Source: Jiulongibacter sediminis
GTDB taxonomy: Bacteria > Bacteroidota > Bacteroidia > Cytophagales > Spirosomataceae
Length of the DNA stretch: 64,000 bases
Direction: 5' to 3'
Assembly (NCBI RefSeq): GCF_001306455.1
Contig: NZ_LGTQ01000005.1
Coordinates: 806,001-870,000 of the forward strand
Position numbers and translations under genes: made by a program. Positions 35,634 to 44,435 of this stretch are shown here, piece by piece (positions within the stretch are counted from its first letter, which is position 1; the number at the start of each line of letters is the position of its first letter). Under the pieces are notes generated by a model. That model was not told the DNA's origin, searched no databases, and saw only the letters and a program-made list of their open reading frames with translations.

Positions 35634-36584
35634 ATGAAAAAAGCGATCCTATTAACGTCAGCTCTGGTTTTCAGTTTCATTGCCTGTACTGAGAAGGAGG
35701 TGCCTTGTCAGGAAAAAACCTGGTACGCAGATATGGACGGTGATGGACTTGGAGATCCAAATAATACCTATCAAGGTTGTAGTGCCCCGACAGGGTATGT
35801 TGAAAACTCAGACGACGATGATGATAAAGGGAATCAATCGATTATTCCTGAGAATGGGTATTCTACCCCTGAAAGCTATGACAATCGTACATTGATATGG
35901 TCAGACGAATTTAGCGGAGACCAATTGGATGAAACATTTTGGAACTACGAACTCGGTAATAACGGAGGCTGGGGAAATAATGAGCTTCAAAACTATCAAA
36001 GAGGAAACACTGAAGTCAAAGATGGCTATTTAATCATTACCGCAAAAAGGGAAAATGGCTCTTACACCTCCTCCCGCCTTACTACAGAAGGCAAGTTTGA
36101 TTTCAAATATGGAAGAGTGGATATCAGAGCAGCTTTACCGAGAAGTCAGGGAGTTTGGCCTGCACTCTGGATGCTAGGTGCCAACTTTAAACAAGTAGGC
36201 TGGCCTATGTGTGGCGAAATTGACATAATGGAACTCATCGGCGGAAGCGGAGACGGCCGCGATAATACTGTGCACGGCACTGTTCACTGGGACAACTTTG
36301 GGAGCTACGCCAATTATGGAGGCAGTTTCACAAAAAACTCGGGTCGATTTAACGGAGAGTTTCATGTGTTCTCTATTGAGTGGAATGAAAATGAAATTAT
36401 ATGGTATGTGGACGACCAACAATTTCACGTGATAGACACCACTCCTTCCGGGCTAGCTGAGTTTCAGGAAAATTTCTTTTTCATCTTTAACATTGCAGTA
36501 GGCGGAAACTGGCCGGGCGACCCTGACGGCAGTACCATTTTACCTCAATACATGATCGTGGATTATGTCAGGGTGTTTCAATAG
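35634..36584 (+). CDS. GH16 beta-glucanase (laminarinase-type) lipoprotein with calcium-type motif
   Basis: 316 residues. Lipoprotein signal MKKAILLTSALVFSFIAC (lipobox IAC). Residues about 30-62 hold a DMDGDGLGDP loop between two cysteines followed by GYVENSDDDDD, resembling the putative metal-binding motif domain common on surface proteins. The GH16 domain (about 80-316) has WSDEFSGDQLDETFWNYE, the catalytic GEIDIMEL (two glutamates) and VWPALWMLG. Such enzymes cleave beta-1,3 or beta-1,3/1,4-glucans such as laminarin. It is convergent with the S9 peptidase gene, with 9 bases between the stops. The outer-membrane lipid anchor suggests surface display. Confidence 0.92.
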   Translation: MKKAILLTSALVFSFIACTEKEVPCQEKTWYADMDGDGLGDPNNTYQGCSAPTGYVENSDDDDDKGNQSIIPENGYSTPESYDNRTLIWSDEFSGDQLDETFWNYELGNNGGWGNNELQNYQRGNTEVKDGYLIITAKRENGSYTSSRLTTEGKFDFKYGRVDIRAALPRSQGVWPALWMLGANFKQVGWPMCGEIDIMELIGGSGDGRDNTVHGTVHWDNFGSYANYGGSFTKNSGRFNGEFHVFSIEWNENEIIWYVDDQQFHVIDTTPSGLAEFQENFFFIFNIAVGGNWPGDPDGSTILPQYMIVDYVRVFQ

Positions 36585-36593
36585 GCTCTTAAC

Positions 36594-38675
36594 TTATTGA
36601 ATATTGCCCTCTAAAGCTTCCAGAAAAGCATATCTCAAAGCCACGTCTTTTAGATAGTCAAAACGGCCACTTGCACCACCATGGCCAAAATCCATATTGG
36701 TGTGTAAAAGCAATACGTTATTGTCAGTTTTCATGTCCCGCAGTTTGGCTACCCATTTGGCTGGTTCAAAATACTGCACCTGACTATCATGCAAACCGGT
36801 AGTCACCAGCATATTCGGATAGGCCTTCGCATCAATATTCTCGTAAGGTGAGTACGATTTCATGTAGAAATACGCCTCCTTTTCGTTCGGATTGCCCCAC
36901 TCATCGTACTCGTTTGTGGTTAAAGGAATATTTTCATCCAGCATCGTATTGACGACATCCACAAATGGTACGTCTGCGATAATTCCCTTGTATTGCTCAG
37001 GAGCAATATTGGCTACCACACCCATCAAAAGTCCGCCGGCAGAGCCACCCTGAGCGTATAAATGTGCTGCACTTGTATAACCCTGGTCAATCAGAAATTT
37101 GCCACAATCCACAAAATCAGTGAAGGTGTTCATTTTCTTCATCAGCTTGCCATCCAGATACCACTGGCGACCCATCTCCTGCCCACCTCTGATATGGGCA
37201 ATAGCAAATGCATAACCTCTATCAAGCAAACTCAATCGACTGCTGCTAAAAGTAGCGTCAATGCTGTATCCATAAGAACCATAGGCATATTCAAGCAGGG
37301 GAGATTTACCGTCTTTTTTGAATCCTTTTTTATAAACAATAGAGATGGGAATCATGACCCCATCTCTCGCAGGAGCCATCAGCCTCTCTGTCACGTAGTT
37401 GCTTTTGTCATAACCACCCAGCACTTCCTGCTGTTTCTTCAATGTTTTCTCCCGGCTTTTCATATCATAATCGTAAACCGATGGTGGTGTGATCATGGAG
37501 GTGTAGTTATACCTCAACTCCACAGTTTCGTAATCAGCGTTTTGACCAACAGAAACATCATAAGTGGCCTCTTCAAAAGCAATGCTATGCTCATCACCGG
37601 AGCTTAAATTCAACACAGAAAGCTGATTCAAGCCATTTTTTCTCTGTTCGGTTACCAAAAAGTTTTTGAAAGCATTTACACTCTCAATCAAAACATCCGG
37701 CTGGTGGGATTTAAATTCCTTCCAGTTCTCTACTCCCGTTTTGTCAAGCGGACACTCCATCAATTTGAAATTCTCGGATCCGTCGGCATTGGTTCTGATG
37801 ATGAATCGGTCATCAAGGGCCACCACTTCATATAAAGTATCTTTAATGCGGGGTTGAAATGCCTTAAAATCATTCTGTGGGGTAGCCGCATCCAGATATC
37901 TTAACTCAGAGGAAAGCGTCCCTTGCGAATAAATCCATATCCACTTGCCATTCTTACTTTTGCCAACACCGATATAATTGGTCGGGTCTTCTTCACGGTA
38001 AACCAGCACATCTTTGGCGGAATCTATACCTAATTCATGACGGTAAATTCGCTCCGAAAGCAAAGTCACGGGATTCTTGGCGGTATAGTAAATGGTTTGA
38101 TTATCGGCCGCCCAAACAGGGTCACCTTCGGTATTTTCAATTTTGTCCTTCAGAATTTCACCCGTACTCAGGTTTTTAAACTGGATGGTGTATTGCCTGC
38201 GGGAAACCTCATCCACACCAAAGGCAAGCATCTGATTATCAGGACTGATGGCAAGACCCGACACCGAATAGTACGGCTTCCCTTCAGCCATGGCGTCTAC
38301 ATCAAGGATCACCTCTTCCTCAGCCTCTAAACTCCCCTTTTTACGACAATATTTATAGTATTGCTCGCCCTCCTCTGTTCTAACGTAATAATAGTAGCCA
38401 TTTTTCAGGTAAGGAACCGTCTCATCTTTTTGCTTGATACGCCCTTTCATTTCCTCAAAAAGCTCTCCCTGAAGCTTTTCCGTTCCAGCCATCATGGTTT
38501 TCAGGTAATCATTCTCCGCATTGAGGTATGAGATGACCTGTTGACTATCAGGCCCTTTTCCAAAGTAGTCGTACATCCAGTAATACGGATCATTGACAGA
38601 CTCTCCATGGATGGTTCTGATGTGGTTTTTTTTCTCTGCAACAGGCGACAGGGCCTCAGGCCAGGTATAGGGCAT
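36594..38675 (-). CDS. S9A prolyl oligopeptidase / oligopeptidase B-type peptidase, detached from its signal peptide
   Basis: 693 residues. N-terminal seven-bladed propeller begins PYTWPEALSPVAEKK and NDPYYWMYDYFG; C-terminal alpha/beta hydrolase has nucleophile Ser in YAQGGSAGGLLMG, Asp in TTGLHDSQVQ and His in MDFGHGGASGRFDY. It cleaves short peptides after basic or proline residues. The ATG at 38675 immediately follows a TAA (TAAATG) that ends an in-frame 22-codon lipoprotein signal sequence starting at 38744. Relatives in this group are commonly lipoproteins, so the stop seems to disconnect enzyme and export signal; as read here the enzyme would be cytoplasmic, unless readthrough occurs or the stop is a sequence error. 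Confidence 0.9.
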   Translation of the reverse strand: MPYTWPEALSPVAEKKNHIRTIHGESVNDPYYWMYDYFGKGPDSQQVISYLNAENDYLKTMMAGTEKLQGELFEEMKGRIKQKDETVPYLKNGYYYYVRTEEGEQYYKYCRKKGSLEAEEEVILDVDAMAEGKPYYSVSGLAISPDNQMLAFGVDEVSRRQYTIQFKNLSTGEILKDKIENTEGDPVWAADNQTIYYTAKNPVTLLSERIYRHELGIDSAKDVLVYREEDPTNYIGVGKSKNGKWIWIYSQGTLSSELRYLDAATPQNDFKAFQPRIKDTLYEVVALDDRFIIRTNADGSENFKLMECPLDKTGVENWKEFKSHQPDVLIESVNAFKNFLVTEQRKNGLNQLSVLNLSSGDEHSIAFEEATYDVSVGQNADYETVELRYNYTSMITPPSVYDYDMKSREKTLKKQQEVLGGYDKSNYVTERLMAPARDGVMIPISIVYKKGFKKDGKSPLLEYAYGSYGYSIDATFSSSRLSLLDRGYAFAIAHIRGGQEMGRQWYLDGKLMKKMNTFTDFVDCGKFLIDQGYTSAAHLYAQGGSAGGLLMGVVANIAPEQYKGIIADVPFVDVVNTMLDENIPLTTNEYDEWGNPNEKEAYFYMKSYSPYENIDAKAYPNMLVTTGLHDSQVQYFEPAKWVAKLRDMKTDNNVLLLHTNMDFGHGGASGRFDYLKDVALRYAFLEALEGNIQ

Positions 38676-38744
38676 TTATTTAGTTTTTGATGTACAGGCA
38701 ATAATGCCCGCAAAAATAGCAAGGAAAGAGAGAAGGTTTTTCAT
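38676..38744 (-). CDS. 22-codon lipoprotein signal peptide ORF in frame with the S9 peptidase
   Basis: Reading from the ATG at 38744 gives a complete lipoprotein signal (MKNLLSFLAIFAGIIACTSK, then TK) with the lipobox I-I-A-C, then TAA at 38678-38676, then the ATG of the peptidase with no gap in the same frame. It reads as the true N-terminus of the peptidase interrupted by one nonsense codon. Whether it is translated as a leader, suppressed, or a sequencing or mutation event cannot be decided from this sequence alone. Confidence 0.75.
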   Translation of the reverse strand: MKNLLSFLAIFAGIIACTSKTK

Positions 38745-38948
38745 GATTTGTAAACAATGGAGGTCAATTTGCAGAGCACTCAAGTTAATCATACACTGAG
38801 CTTAGATATTGATATCAAATTTGTCTACCTCTCAAGAGCCTGTTTAGATGACCTCTTGATCCAGATTTTTGACTATTCAAAAAGAAAGGCTGACACAAAA
38901 CTTATCAAATAGGTTACTCAAGACTCCGGACAAATATTATCCTCAAAG

Positions 38949-39707
38949 CTATTTTTCCTGCAAGTTTTGATCAGCAAAAAAGATCATTGCATCTCTTAAA
39001 AATTCTGCAAAGAACGGTTGATTACTGCCATCGATGGTAGTGTATCTCTCATCTGAGACGTACATCTCTCCCAAACCTTTGTAGGCCTGCTGCTTATCCG
39101 CAGATCCGGAGGTACCCCAAAATGCACGAATGATAGCATAGTGCATTGCCACTAAATCCTGTACTTTGTGAGAAGAAACAGCTTCGTTTCTGAGTTCAAA
39201 TAACTCCGCAGCATTCGCTTTTTGTCTTTCTTTCAAAGCCTCAAAATCTCTTTTCCCGAGTTCCATTAGGGCTTTTTCTGACCGTTCAATTTCTGTTTTT
39301 CCCCAATTTTCAATGGCCTGCTCCCGATATTCTTTTGGTAACCCTTCGTAAAGTTCTTCTGGTTTCATTGGTATTTTTTCGTTTAAATTTTTAATCGTTC
39401 TATCAATGGTTTTCACCAACACTTTTAGTCTCTTCTGACGTGTCTGCAATGCTTTTTTTTGTTCTGAAAGTGCCTCTATGTGATCAAAATTTGGGTCATC
39501 TAAGAGTCCTTTTATTTCCTTTAGCGAGAAATCAAGTTCACGGAAGAACAGTATTTGTTGTAAACGTAACAGTTCTCTTTCGCCGTAATAACGATATCGA
39601 CTCTCTGAACGTGAGGCTGGTTTCAATAGACCAGTCTGATCATAAAGACGTAAGGTTCTTGCACTTACTCCTGCCAAATCCGTTATCTGCTTGATTGAAT
39701 ACTTCAT
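38949..39707 (-). CDS. MerR-family regulator with TipAS-like effector domain
   Basis: About 252 residues from the ATG at 39707; an ATG 75 bases earlier would add a tail before the conserved HTH. The N-terminal MerR winged helix reads MKYSIKQITDLAGVSARTLR and LYDQTGLLKPASRSESRYRYY; a coiled-coil dimerisation helix follows (about 75-115), then a C-terminal TipAS-type domain (about 130-250, with KEYREQAIENWGKTEI, MYVSDERYTTIDG and FFAEFLRDAM) that binds hydrophobic drugs or peptides in relatives. It would activate its target when ligand binds. An operator-like palindrome lies 33 bases upstream, so autoregulation is likely. No transporter gene is adjacent. Confidence 0.9.
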   Translation of the reverse strand: MKYSIKQITDLAGVSARTLRLYDQTGLLKPASRSESRYRYYGERELLRLQQILFFRELDFSLKEIKGLLDDPNFDHIEALSEQKKALQTRQKRLKVLVKTIDRTIKNLNEKIPMKPEELYEGLPKEYREQAIENWGKTEIERSEKALMELGKRDFEALKERQKANAAELFELRNEAVSSHKVQDLVAMHYAIIRAFWGTSGSADKQQAYKGLGEMYVSDERYTTIDGSNQPFFAEFLRDAMIFFADQNLQEK

Positions 39708-39739
39708 GGTTTCTATAAATTCTTTTGCAAACATAAAGA

Positions 39740-39760
39740 TTGACCTAAGGTCAGAGTCAA
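39740..39760 (-). promoter_or_regulatory. MerR-type operator
   Basis: A 13-bp perfect palindrome TGACCT-A-AGGTCA (39741-39753) inside a wider TTGAC...GTCAA frame (39740-39760), directly upstream of the MerR/TipAS gene. Location and shape fit a MerR-family autoregulatory site. Confidence 0.6.
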
Positions 39761-39937
39761 GTGATATTTTATAAAATTTCATAATGACAGTTTTGCTTCA
39801 CCTATGAGAAGTTCAATGAAGGCCTGGGTATAACCTCTTTCACCTCCCAAAATCCCCCTTTTGCAGAAACTCTACCCTAAGAATGACAGTCAAATCTTTG
39901 ATTTTGTCTAACTTCCGTCCAAACAAGAAAAACCCTA

Positions 39938-40531
39938 ATGAATTCAACCAAAATGACGCTGGCGATTGCTTTCGCCTTATTCTGTGCGTTGCCCTTAGCA
40001 GCTCAGAAAACCAAAAAAGCCTTTAACGGCAAAAACTTCAAAGGCTGGGTAGTACCTCAACCCAATAATGACAACTGGACCATCGAAAATGGGATTTTGC
40101 ATGTCAAAAGCTCAGAAGATCGCAAAGGAAAAATCCTGTGGACTGAGAAAGAATACACCGACTTCATTATTGAAGCAGAATACAAGAATGTCTCGGGCAT
40201 TGTAGATACCGGCATTTTCCTTCGCTCCGAAACTGACCAGATCCAAATTGGCATCTCCGGCTCTTTGAAAAAAGATGTGACAGGTTCGCCTTATATTCCG
40301 GGTAAAGGATACCCGGTTTTCTCAACCATCGACGGCATTCTGAAAGAAAACGATTGGAATCATATCAAAGTCAAAGTAGTGGGTGATACCTACACCGTTT
40401 GGTTGAATGGCTCCGAAGTGATGACCTATACTTCGCCAGACATCCCTGAAAGCGGCCCGATAGGTTTGCAACTACACCCAGGCAATATCATGGCTGTAGA
40501 TTATAAAAACATAAGAATCGCTGAATTATAA
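39938..40531 (+). CDS. Secreted DUF1080 (3-keto-disaccharide hydrolase type) protein
   Basis: 197 residues with a signal peptide (MTLAIAFALFCALPLAAQ). The mature domain is the DUF1080 concanavalin-like sandwich: FNGKNFKGWVVP near the start, NWTIENGILHV, DFIIEAEYKN, and a C-terminal GPIGLQLHPGNIMAVDYKNI. Some members of this family hydrolyse 3-keto sugars; others only bind glycans. The next gene, a TIM-barrel isomerase-like lipoprotein, starts 4 bases later, so they form an operon. This pair is common in Bacteroidota sugar-modification clusters. Confidence 0.88.
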   Translation: MNSTKMTLAIAFALFCALPLAAQKTKKAFNGKNFKGWVVPQPNNDNWTIENGILHVKSSEDRKGKILWTEKEYTDFIIEAEYKNVSGIVDTGIFLRSETDQIQIGISGSLKKDVTGSPYIPGKGYPVFSTIDGILKENDWNHIKVKVVGDTYTVWLNGSEVMTYTSPDIPESGPIGLQLHPGNIMAVDYKNIRIAEL

Positions 40532-40535
40532 GACA

Positions 40536-41480
40536 ATGCAAAAGTTAAAACTACTCTCCCTTGCGATCGGAATCGGCCTTTTTATCGGTTGTAATACGTC
40601 CGCAGAACAATCATCTACCGAAACAACAGAAATCCCTGAGGCAAAATATTCGCTGGCTCAATGGTCATTTAACCGTGATCTTTTTGCCGGAGATATGAGC
40701 ACCATCGACTTTGTTTATGCTGCCGGCGAAATGGGTTTTGATGGGGTTGAATATGTCAATCAGTTTTTCATTGATAAAGCTGAAGATTTTGAATTTCTGG
40801 ACTCACTTAATGCAGCCGCCGAAGAAGCTGGTGTTAAAAACCTGATGATTCAGCTGGATCGTACAGGTAACCTTTGTGCCTCAGATGAAGCTGAGCGAAA
40901 TAAAGCGGTGGAAACAGCCATGAAATGGGTAGATGCTGCAAAATATCTTAATGCACCTGCAGTAAGAGTGAATGCTCATGGTGATGGCTCTGCTGAGGAA
41001 ATGAAAACCCAATGCATGGATGGCATCGGCAAACTAGCAGAATACGCCAATACGCAGGGCGTTCAGGTGTTGATTGAAAATCATGGTGGCGTTTCCAGTC
41101 GCGGTGACTGGCTGGCCGATTTGGTGGGTAGTCTGTCCGACAAAGAAGTGGGTTCGCTAGCTGATTTTCATAACTGGTGTTACGAAACCGTGGATGGAGG
41201 ACTCTGGGGTGAGTGTCGAAACGAATACGACTATTACAAAGGTTTTGCCGAGTTGATACCTTCGGCAAATGGTGTAAGTGTAAAGGCCATGCATTTTGAT
41301 TCAACCGGCAATGAGCCCAACCTTAATTTCCCGAAGTTCTTCAAAATCATGAAGGATGGTGGATATGATGGATACCTCGGCGTAGAATATGAAGGAAACG
41401 ACCTGCCCTCCCGAGAAGGAATCCTGAAAACCAAAGAACTGGCTGCCAAAACCTGGGAGGCTGTTTACAGTGCGAAATAA
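40536..41480 (+). CDS. Sugar phosphate isomerase/epimerase-like TIM-barrel lipoprotein
   Basis: 314 residues with a lipoprotein signal (MQKLKLLSLAIGIGLFIGC). The body is an AP-endonuclease-2/xylose-isomerase-type TIM barrel with SLAQWSFNRDLF, GFDGVEYVNQFF, VRVNAHGDGS, VLIENHGGVSSRG, SLADFHNWC and GYLGVEYEGND; glutamates, histidines and aspartates suitable for metal binding are present. An envelope location is unusual for a phosphate-sugar enzyme, so it probably acts on unphosphorylated sugar derivatives such as 3-keto sugars made with the help of the preceding DUF1080 protein. Exact reaction unknown. Confidence 0.85.
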   Translation: MQKLKLLSLAIGIGLFIGCNTSAEQSSTETTEIPEAKYSLAQWSFNRDLFAGDMSTIDFVYAAGEMGFDGVEYVNQFFIDKAEDFEFLDSLNAAAEEAGVKNLMIQLDRTGNLCASDEAERNKAVETAMKWVDAAKYLNAPAVRVNAHGDGSAEEMKTQCMDGIGKLAEYANTQGVQVLIENHGGVSSRGDWLADLVGSLSDKEVGSLADFHNWCYETVDGGLWGECRNEYDYYKGFAELIPSANGVSVKAMHFDSTGNEPNLNFPKFFKIMKDGGYDGYLGVEYEGNDLPSREGILKTKELAAKTWEAVYSAK

Positions 41481-41487
41481 CTTTTAG

Positions 41488-41727
41488 CATTAAGAGATTA
41501 AGGAGTTAAGAAGATTAAGGGATAAAACTTAATGTGCCTTAATGTTTAACCATAAACTATTTTCTAACATTAAGAAATGAAGGAGTTAAGAGTATTAAGC
41601 GATAAAACTTAATGACCCTTAATGCCTTAATGTTTAAACTTAAACTACTTTCGAACATTAAGAAATTAAGGAGTTAAGTGAATTAAGCACAATAAAACTT
41701 AATGTCCCTTAATGCCTTAATGTTTAA
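41488..41727. repeat. Tandem triplet of TTAAG palindromic repeats
   Basis: Three copies at 41488-41549, 41568-41637 and 41656-41727. Each begins CATTAAG, contains an ATTAAG/GTTAAG series at about 8-base spacing, and ends CTTAATG-TTTAA, so the left and right arms can pair. Start-to-start distances are 80 and 88 bases. The array fills most of the 276-base gap between the TIM-barrel and esterase genes. The same unit occurs singly at 56439-56501, 56987-57055 and 59573-59647. Confidence 0.85.
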
Positions 41728-41756
41728 TAAAACATCCATTAACGATTGAAATACCT

Positions 41757-42614
41757 ATGAAAAGACTACTCATTTTTACACTGATTCTGATTTCACTGAA
41801 TTCCTATGCTCAGACGAGTCAGGTTTTTGATGCTGAAACCGTGCATAGTGAAATCCTGAACATGGACAGAAAGTATGCCGTGTATCTGCCACCAAGTTAC
41901 GAGACCTCGGCCCGCTCCTACCCGGTGCTATATCTACTGCATGGTGGTGGTGACGACCAAACAGGCTGGGTGCAGTTTGGCGAAGTCCAACGCATTGCTG
42001 ACAAGGCTTTTGATGATATGATTGCTACGGAGATGATCATTATCATGCCGGATGCTGACACCGGAAAAAGAGGTTATTTCAACACGCCCGACAATACCTG
42101 GCGTTATGAAGATTTCTTCTTTGAAGAACTGGTGCCTTACGTAGAAAACAAGTACAGAATTAAATCTGAAAAGCGTTATCGTGCTGTGGCAGGCCTTTCT
42201 ATGGGTGGGGGCGGCTCTTACTTTTATGCCATGCGTCACCCTGAGCTGTTCTCTTCTGCCTGTCCATTAAGTGCGTCGGTGAGAAATTACGATAAAGAAA
42301 CACTCAAAAGCTGGCTTGACCGAACCAATACCACTTACACGGAAGCTCAGCTGAATACCTATCTGGAAAAACAAAGTTCTTTACGAATGCTCGAAAACGC
42401 TGATCTGGATGCAATTAAAAAAGTCAAATGGTATTTCAGCTGCGGCGATGATGATTTTCTCTACGAAGGCAACAGCTTAGTTCATATTGCCTTCCGTCAA
42501 AAAGAGATCGCCCACGAATTCAGAATTCAGGACGGAGCCCATAACTGGACCTACTGGAGAACCGAGCTACCCAATGTGCTGGAGTTTGTGAGTGATACGT
42601 TTCATCAGAAGTAA
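41757..42614 (+). CDS. Exported esterase of the putative-esterase (CE1-like) family
   Basis: 285 residues with a signal peptide (LLIFTLILISLNSYAQ). It has the family sequence RKYAVYLPPSYE, LYLLHGGGDDQTGW, and the nucleophile elbow AGLSMGGGGSYFYAMRHPE; the acid is likely in CGDDDFLYEGN and the histidine in DGAHNWTYW. Members are feruloyl, acetyl or S-formylglutathione-type esterases; export suggests a carbohydrate esterase. In contrast to the esterase homologue at 14013, the triad is intact. It is separated from the upstream pair by the repeat array and ends in a terminator. Confidence 0.88.
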   Translation: MKRLLIFTLILISLNSYAQTSQVFDAETVHSEILNMDRKYAVYLPPSYETSARSYPVLYLLHGGGDDQTGWVQFGEVQRIADKAFDDMIATEMIIIMPDADTGKRGYFNTPDNTWRYEDFFFEELVPYVENKYRIKSEKRYRAVAGLSMGGGGSYFYAMRHPELFSSACPLSASVRNYDKETLKSWLDRTNTTYTEAQLNTYLEKQSSLRMLENADLDAIKKVKWYFSCGDDDFLYEGNSLVHIAFRQKEIAHEFRIQDGAHNWTYWRTELPNVLEFVSDTFHQK

Positions 42615-42642
42615 AGATCACTTCACTTTTTGACCGATTCCC

Positions 42643-42690
42643 ACCCCTCTTTGAATTATTCCAATAATCCGAAGAGGGGTGTTTGTTTTT
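42643..42690 (+). terminator. Terminator after the esterase gene
   Basis: CACCCCTCTT and AAGAGGGGTG arms around an inner AATTATT-CC-AATAAT hairpin, followed by a T-rich tail (TTTGTTTTTT). Confidence 0.82.
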
Positions 42691-42732
42691 TGGGGCTTTC
42701 GTGCTTTTATTCAATCAGTTAAACCCTAAAAT

Positions 42733-44346
42733 ATGAAATCAATACTCCTCCTCTGCGGCCTGATCCTGACCGGCTTTTTATCAATTGCTCAGCATCCTGA
42801 ACTTGAAAATATTGACCCGCATAAAATAGAAGGTCATATGCGTTTTTTGGCCGATGACCTGCTGAAAGGTCGGGCTGTGGGTTCTGAAGGTTTTGAAATC
42901 GCATCGGCTTACGTGCAGTCTCAGCTTATTTCCATCGGACTTCAGCCCGCGGCAGATGATGGCACTTTCATTCAACCCGTGCCTTTGAAAAGGGCAACTG
43001 TTTTACCCGAGAAAAGTTACCTCAGCATTGATCAAGAAAAGCTTAGCTGGGGTGATGAGTACATTCTCAGCCCCTATTTTGAAGCAAAAGTTACCGAGAT
43101 AAACGCTCCGTTGGTCTTTGTTGGTTTTGGTGTTACTGCCCCTGAGTTTGATTATGATGACTATAAAGGAGTGGATGTCAAAGGCAAAATTGTGGTTTAT
43201 ATCAATGATGCCCCAGCTTCATTTCCATCCAATGAGAAGACCTATTATACCACTGGAACTGTAAAATATGAGACCGCCCTGAAAAACGGAGCCATAGGCG
43301 TAATTTCTTTTATGCACCCCGAGAATAACAGAAGACCTTGGGAAGGAACGGTTTCCAGAGCCAAAAACGGCCGTTTCTTATGGACTGATCCCTCAGGAAA
43401 TAACCCCGCTTCTCACCCTGACCTAAAAGCTGTAGCCACATTCAATAGCGACAAACTTGAAAGCCTGTTCGGAGATCAGTACCCGAGTTTCAAATATAGC
43501 CTGGATGAATTAAGCAGCTCAAAACCAGCGTCTTTTGAAATGAATAAAACCGCTGAACTTCATATTGAAACGCAACATGAAAACGTCATGAGTAGTAATT
43601 TACTTGCCGAAATTGAAGGATCTGACCCCGATCTGAAAGACGAATATCTGGTCTATGCCGCTCATCTTGACCATCTGGGTATCGGACGGGCAGTCAATGG
43701 CGACTCTATCTATAACGGTGCACATGACAACGCCTCAGGGGTGGCTATCTTGCTCGAAATTGCCCGCACTTTTAAATCTCTGAATCCTGCTCCAAAAAGA
43801 TCTGTTCTTTTTGCCATCGTTACTGCCGAAGAGTCCGGTTTGCTAGGTTCAGACTATCTGGCTCATTTTCCATCGAAGGGTAAAGAGCAAATGGTCGCCA
43901 ATATCGCCATGGATATGCCATTTTTCTTTCATCCTATTCTGGACATTGTCCCCTACGGAGCCGCTCATTCCAGTCTTGGAGAAAACACTAAAAAAGCAAC
44001 GGAGTACCTTGGACTTGGTATAAGCGACGACCCTTTCCCTGAGCAGGTTATCTTTATCAGGAGTGATCATTACAGCTTTATTAAAAAGGGGATTCCGGCC
44101 TTGTTTATCAAAAGTGGTTTTAAAACGGTACCATCAGATACCATAGACCGCAGTAAAAAAGATGTGGAATGGCGAAGAACCCATTACCACACCCCTCAGG
44201 ATGATATGAATCAGCTCTTTGATTTTTCTGCTGCCGCAATGCACGTCAAAGTCAATTATTTAATAGGAAAGCAAGTGGTTAATGACAGCTCAAAACCGTC
44301 CTGGAATCTCGGCGATTTTTTCGGAAGTAAAATGGGTAAAAAGTAA
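42733..44346 (+). CDS. Exported M28 family aminopeptidase with PA domain
   Basis: 537 residues with a signal peptide (LLLCGLILTGFLSIAQ). A lid or PA-like insert lies at about 100-270 (LVFVGFGVTAPEFDYDDY, GKIVVYINDAP). The M28 zinc-peptidase domain has the ligands in order: AAHLDHLG (His), GAHDNASG (Asp bridging both zincs), VTAEESGLLGS (catalytic Glu and ligand Glu), AMDM (Asp) and HYHTPQDD (His). It removes N-terminal residues from peptides in the periplasm or outside. It follows the esterase gene after a terminator, so it is probably separate. Confidence 0.92.
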   Translation: MKSILLLCGLILTGFLSIAQHPELENIDPHKIEGHMRFLADDLLKGRAVGSEGFEIASAYVQSQLISIGLQPAADDGTFIQPVPLKRATVLPEKSYLSIDQEKLSWGDEYILSPYFEAKVTEINAPLVFVGFGVTAPEFDYDDYKGVDVKGKIVVYINDAPASFPSNEKTYYTTGTVKYETALKNGAIGVISFMHPENNRRPWEGTVSRAKNGRFLWTDPSGNNPASHPDLKAVATFNSDKLESLFGDQYPSFKYSLDELSSSKPASFEMNKTAELHIETQHENVMSSNLLAEIEGSDPDLKDEYLVYAAHLDHLGIGRAVNGDSIYNGAHDNASGVAILLEIARTFKSLNPAPKRSVLFAIVTAEESGLLGSDYLAHFPSKGKEQMVANIAMDMPFFFHPILDIVPYGAAHSSLGENTKKATEYLGLGISDDPFPEQVIFIRSDHYSFIKKGIPALFIKSGFKTVPSDTIDRSKKDVEWRRTHYHTPQDDMNQLFDFSAAAMHVKVNYLIGKQVVNDSSKPSWNLGDFFGSKMGKK

Positions 44347-44435
44347 ATTATTAGTTTAAATTCGGTTCTAAAATAGACCGTTTAACAACTGTATTTCAAA
44401 TATTTACAATATATCACTATATATTTAATAATATT

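Noticed and set aside
41488-41727. Repeat array considered as a CRISPR array
   Set aside because: The copies are themselves palindromic and differ from each other, spacers are only 18 bases and similar, there are only three, and no cas gene is nearby.
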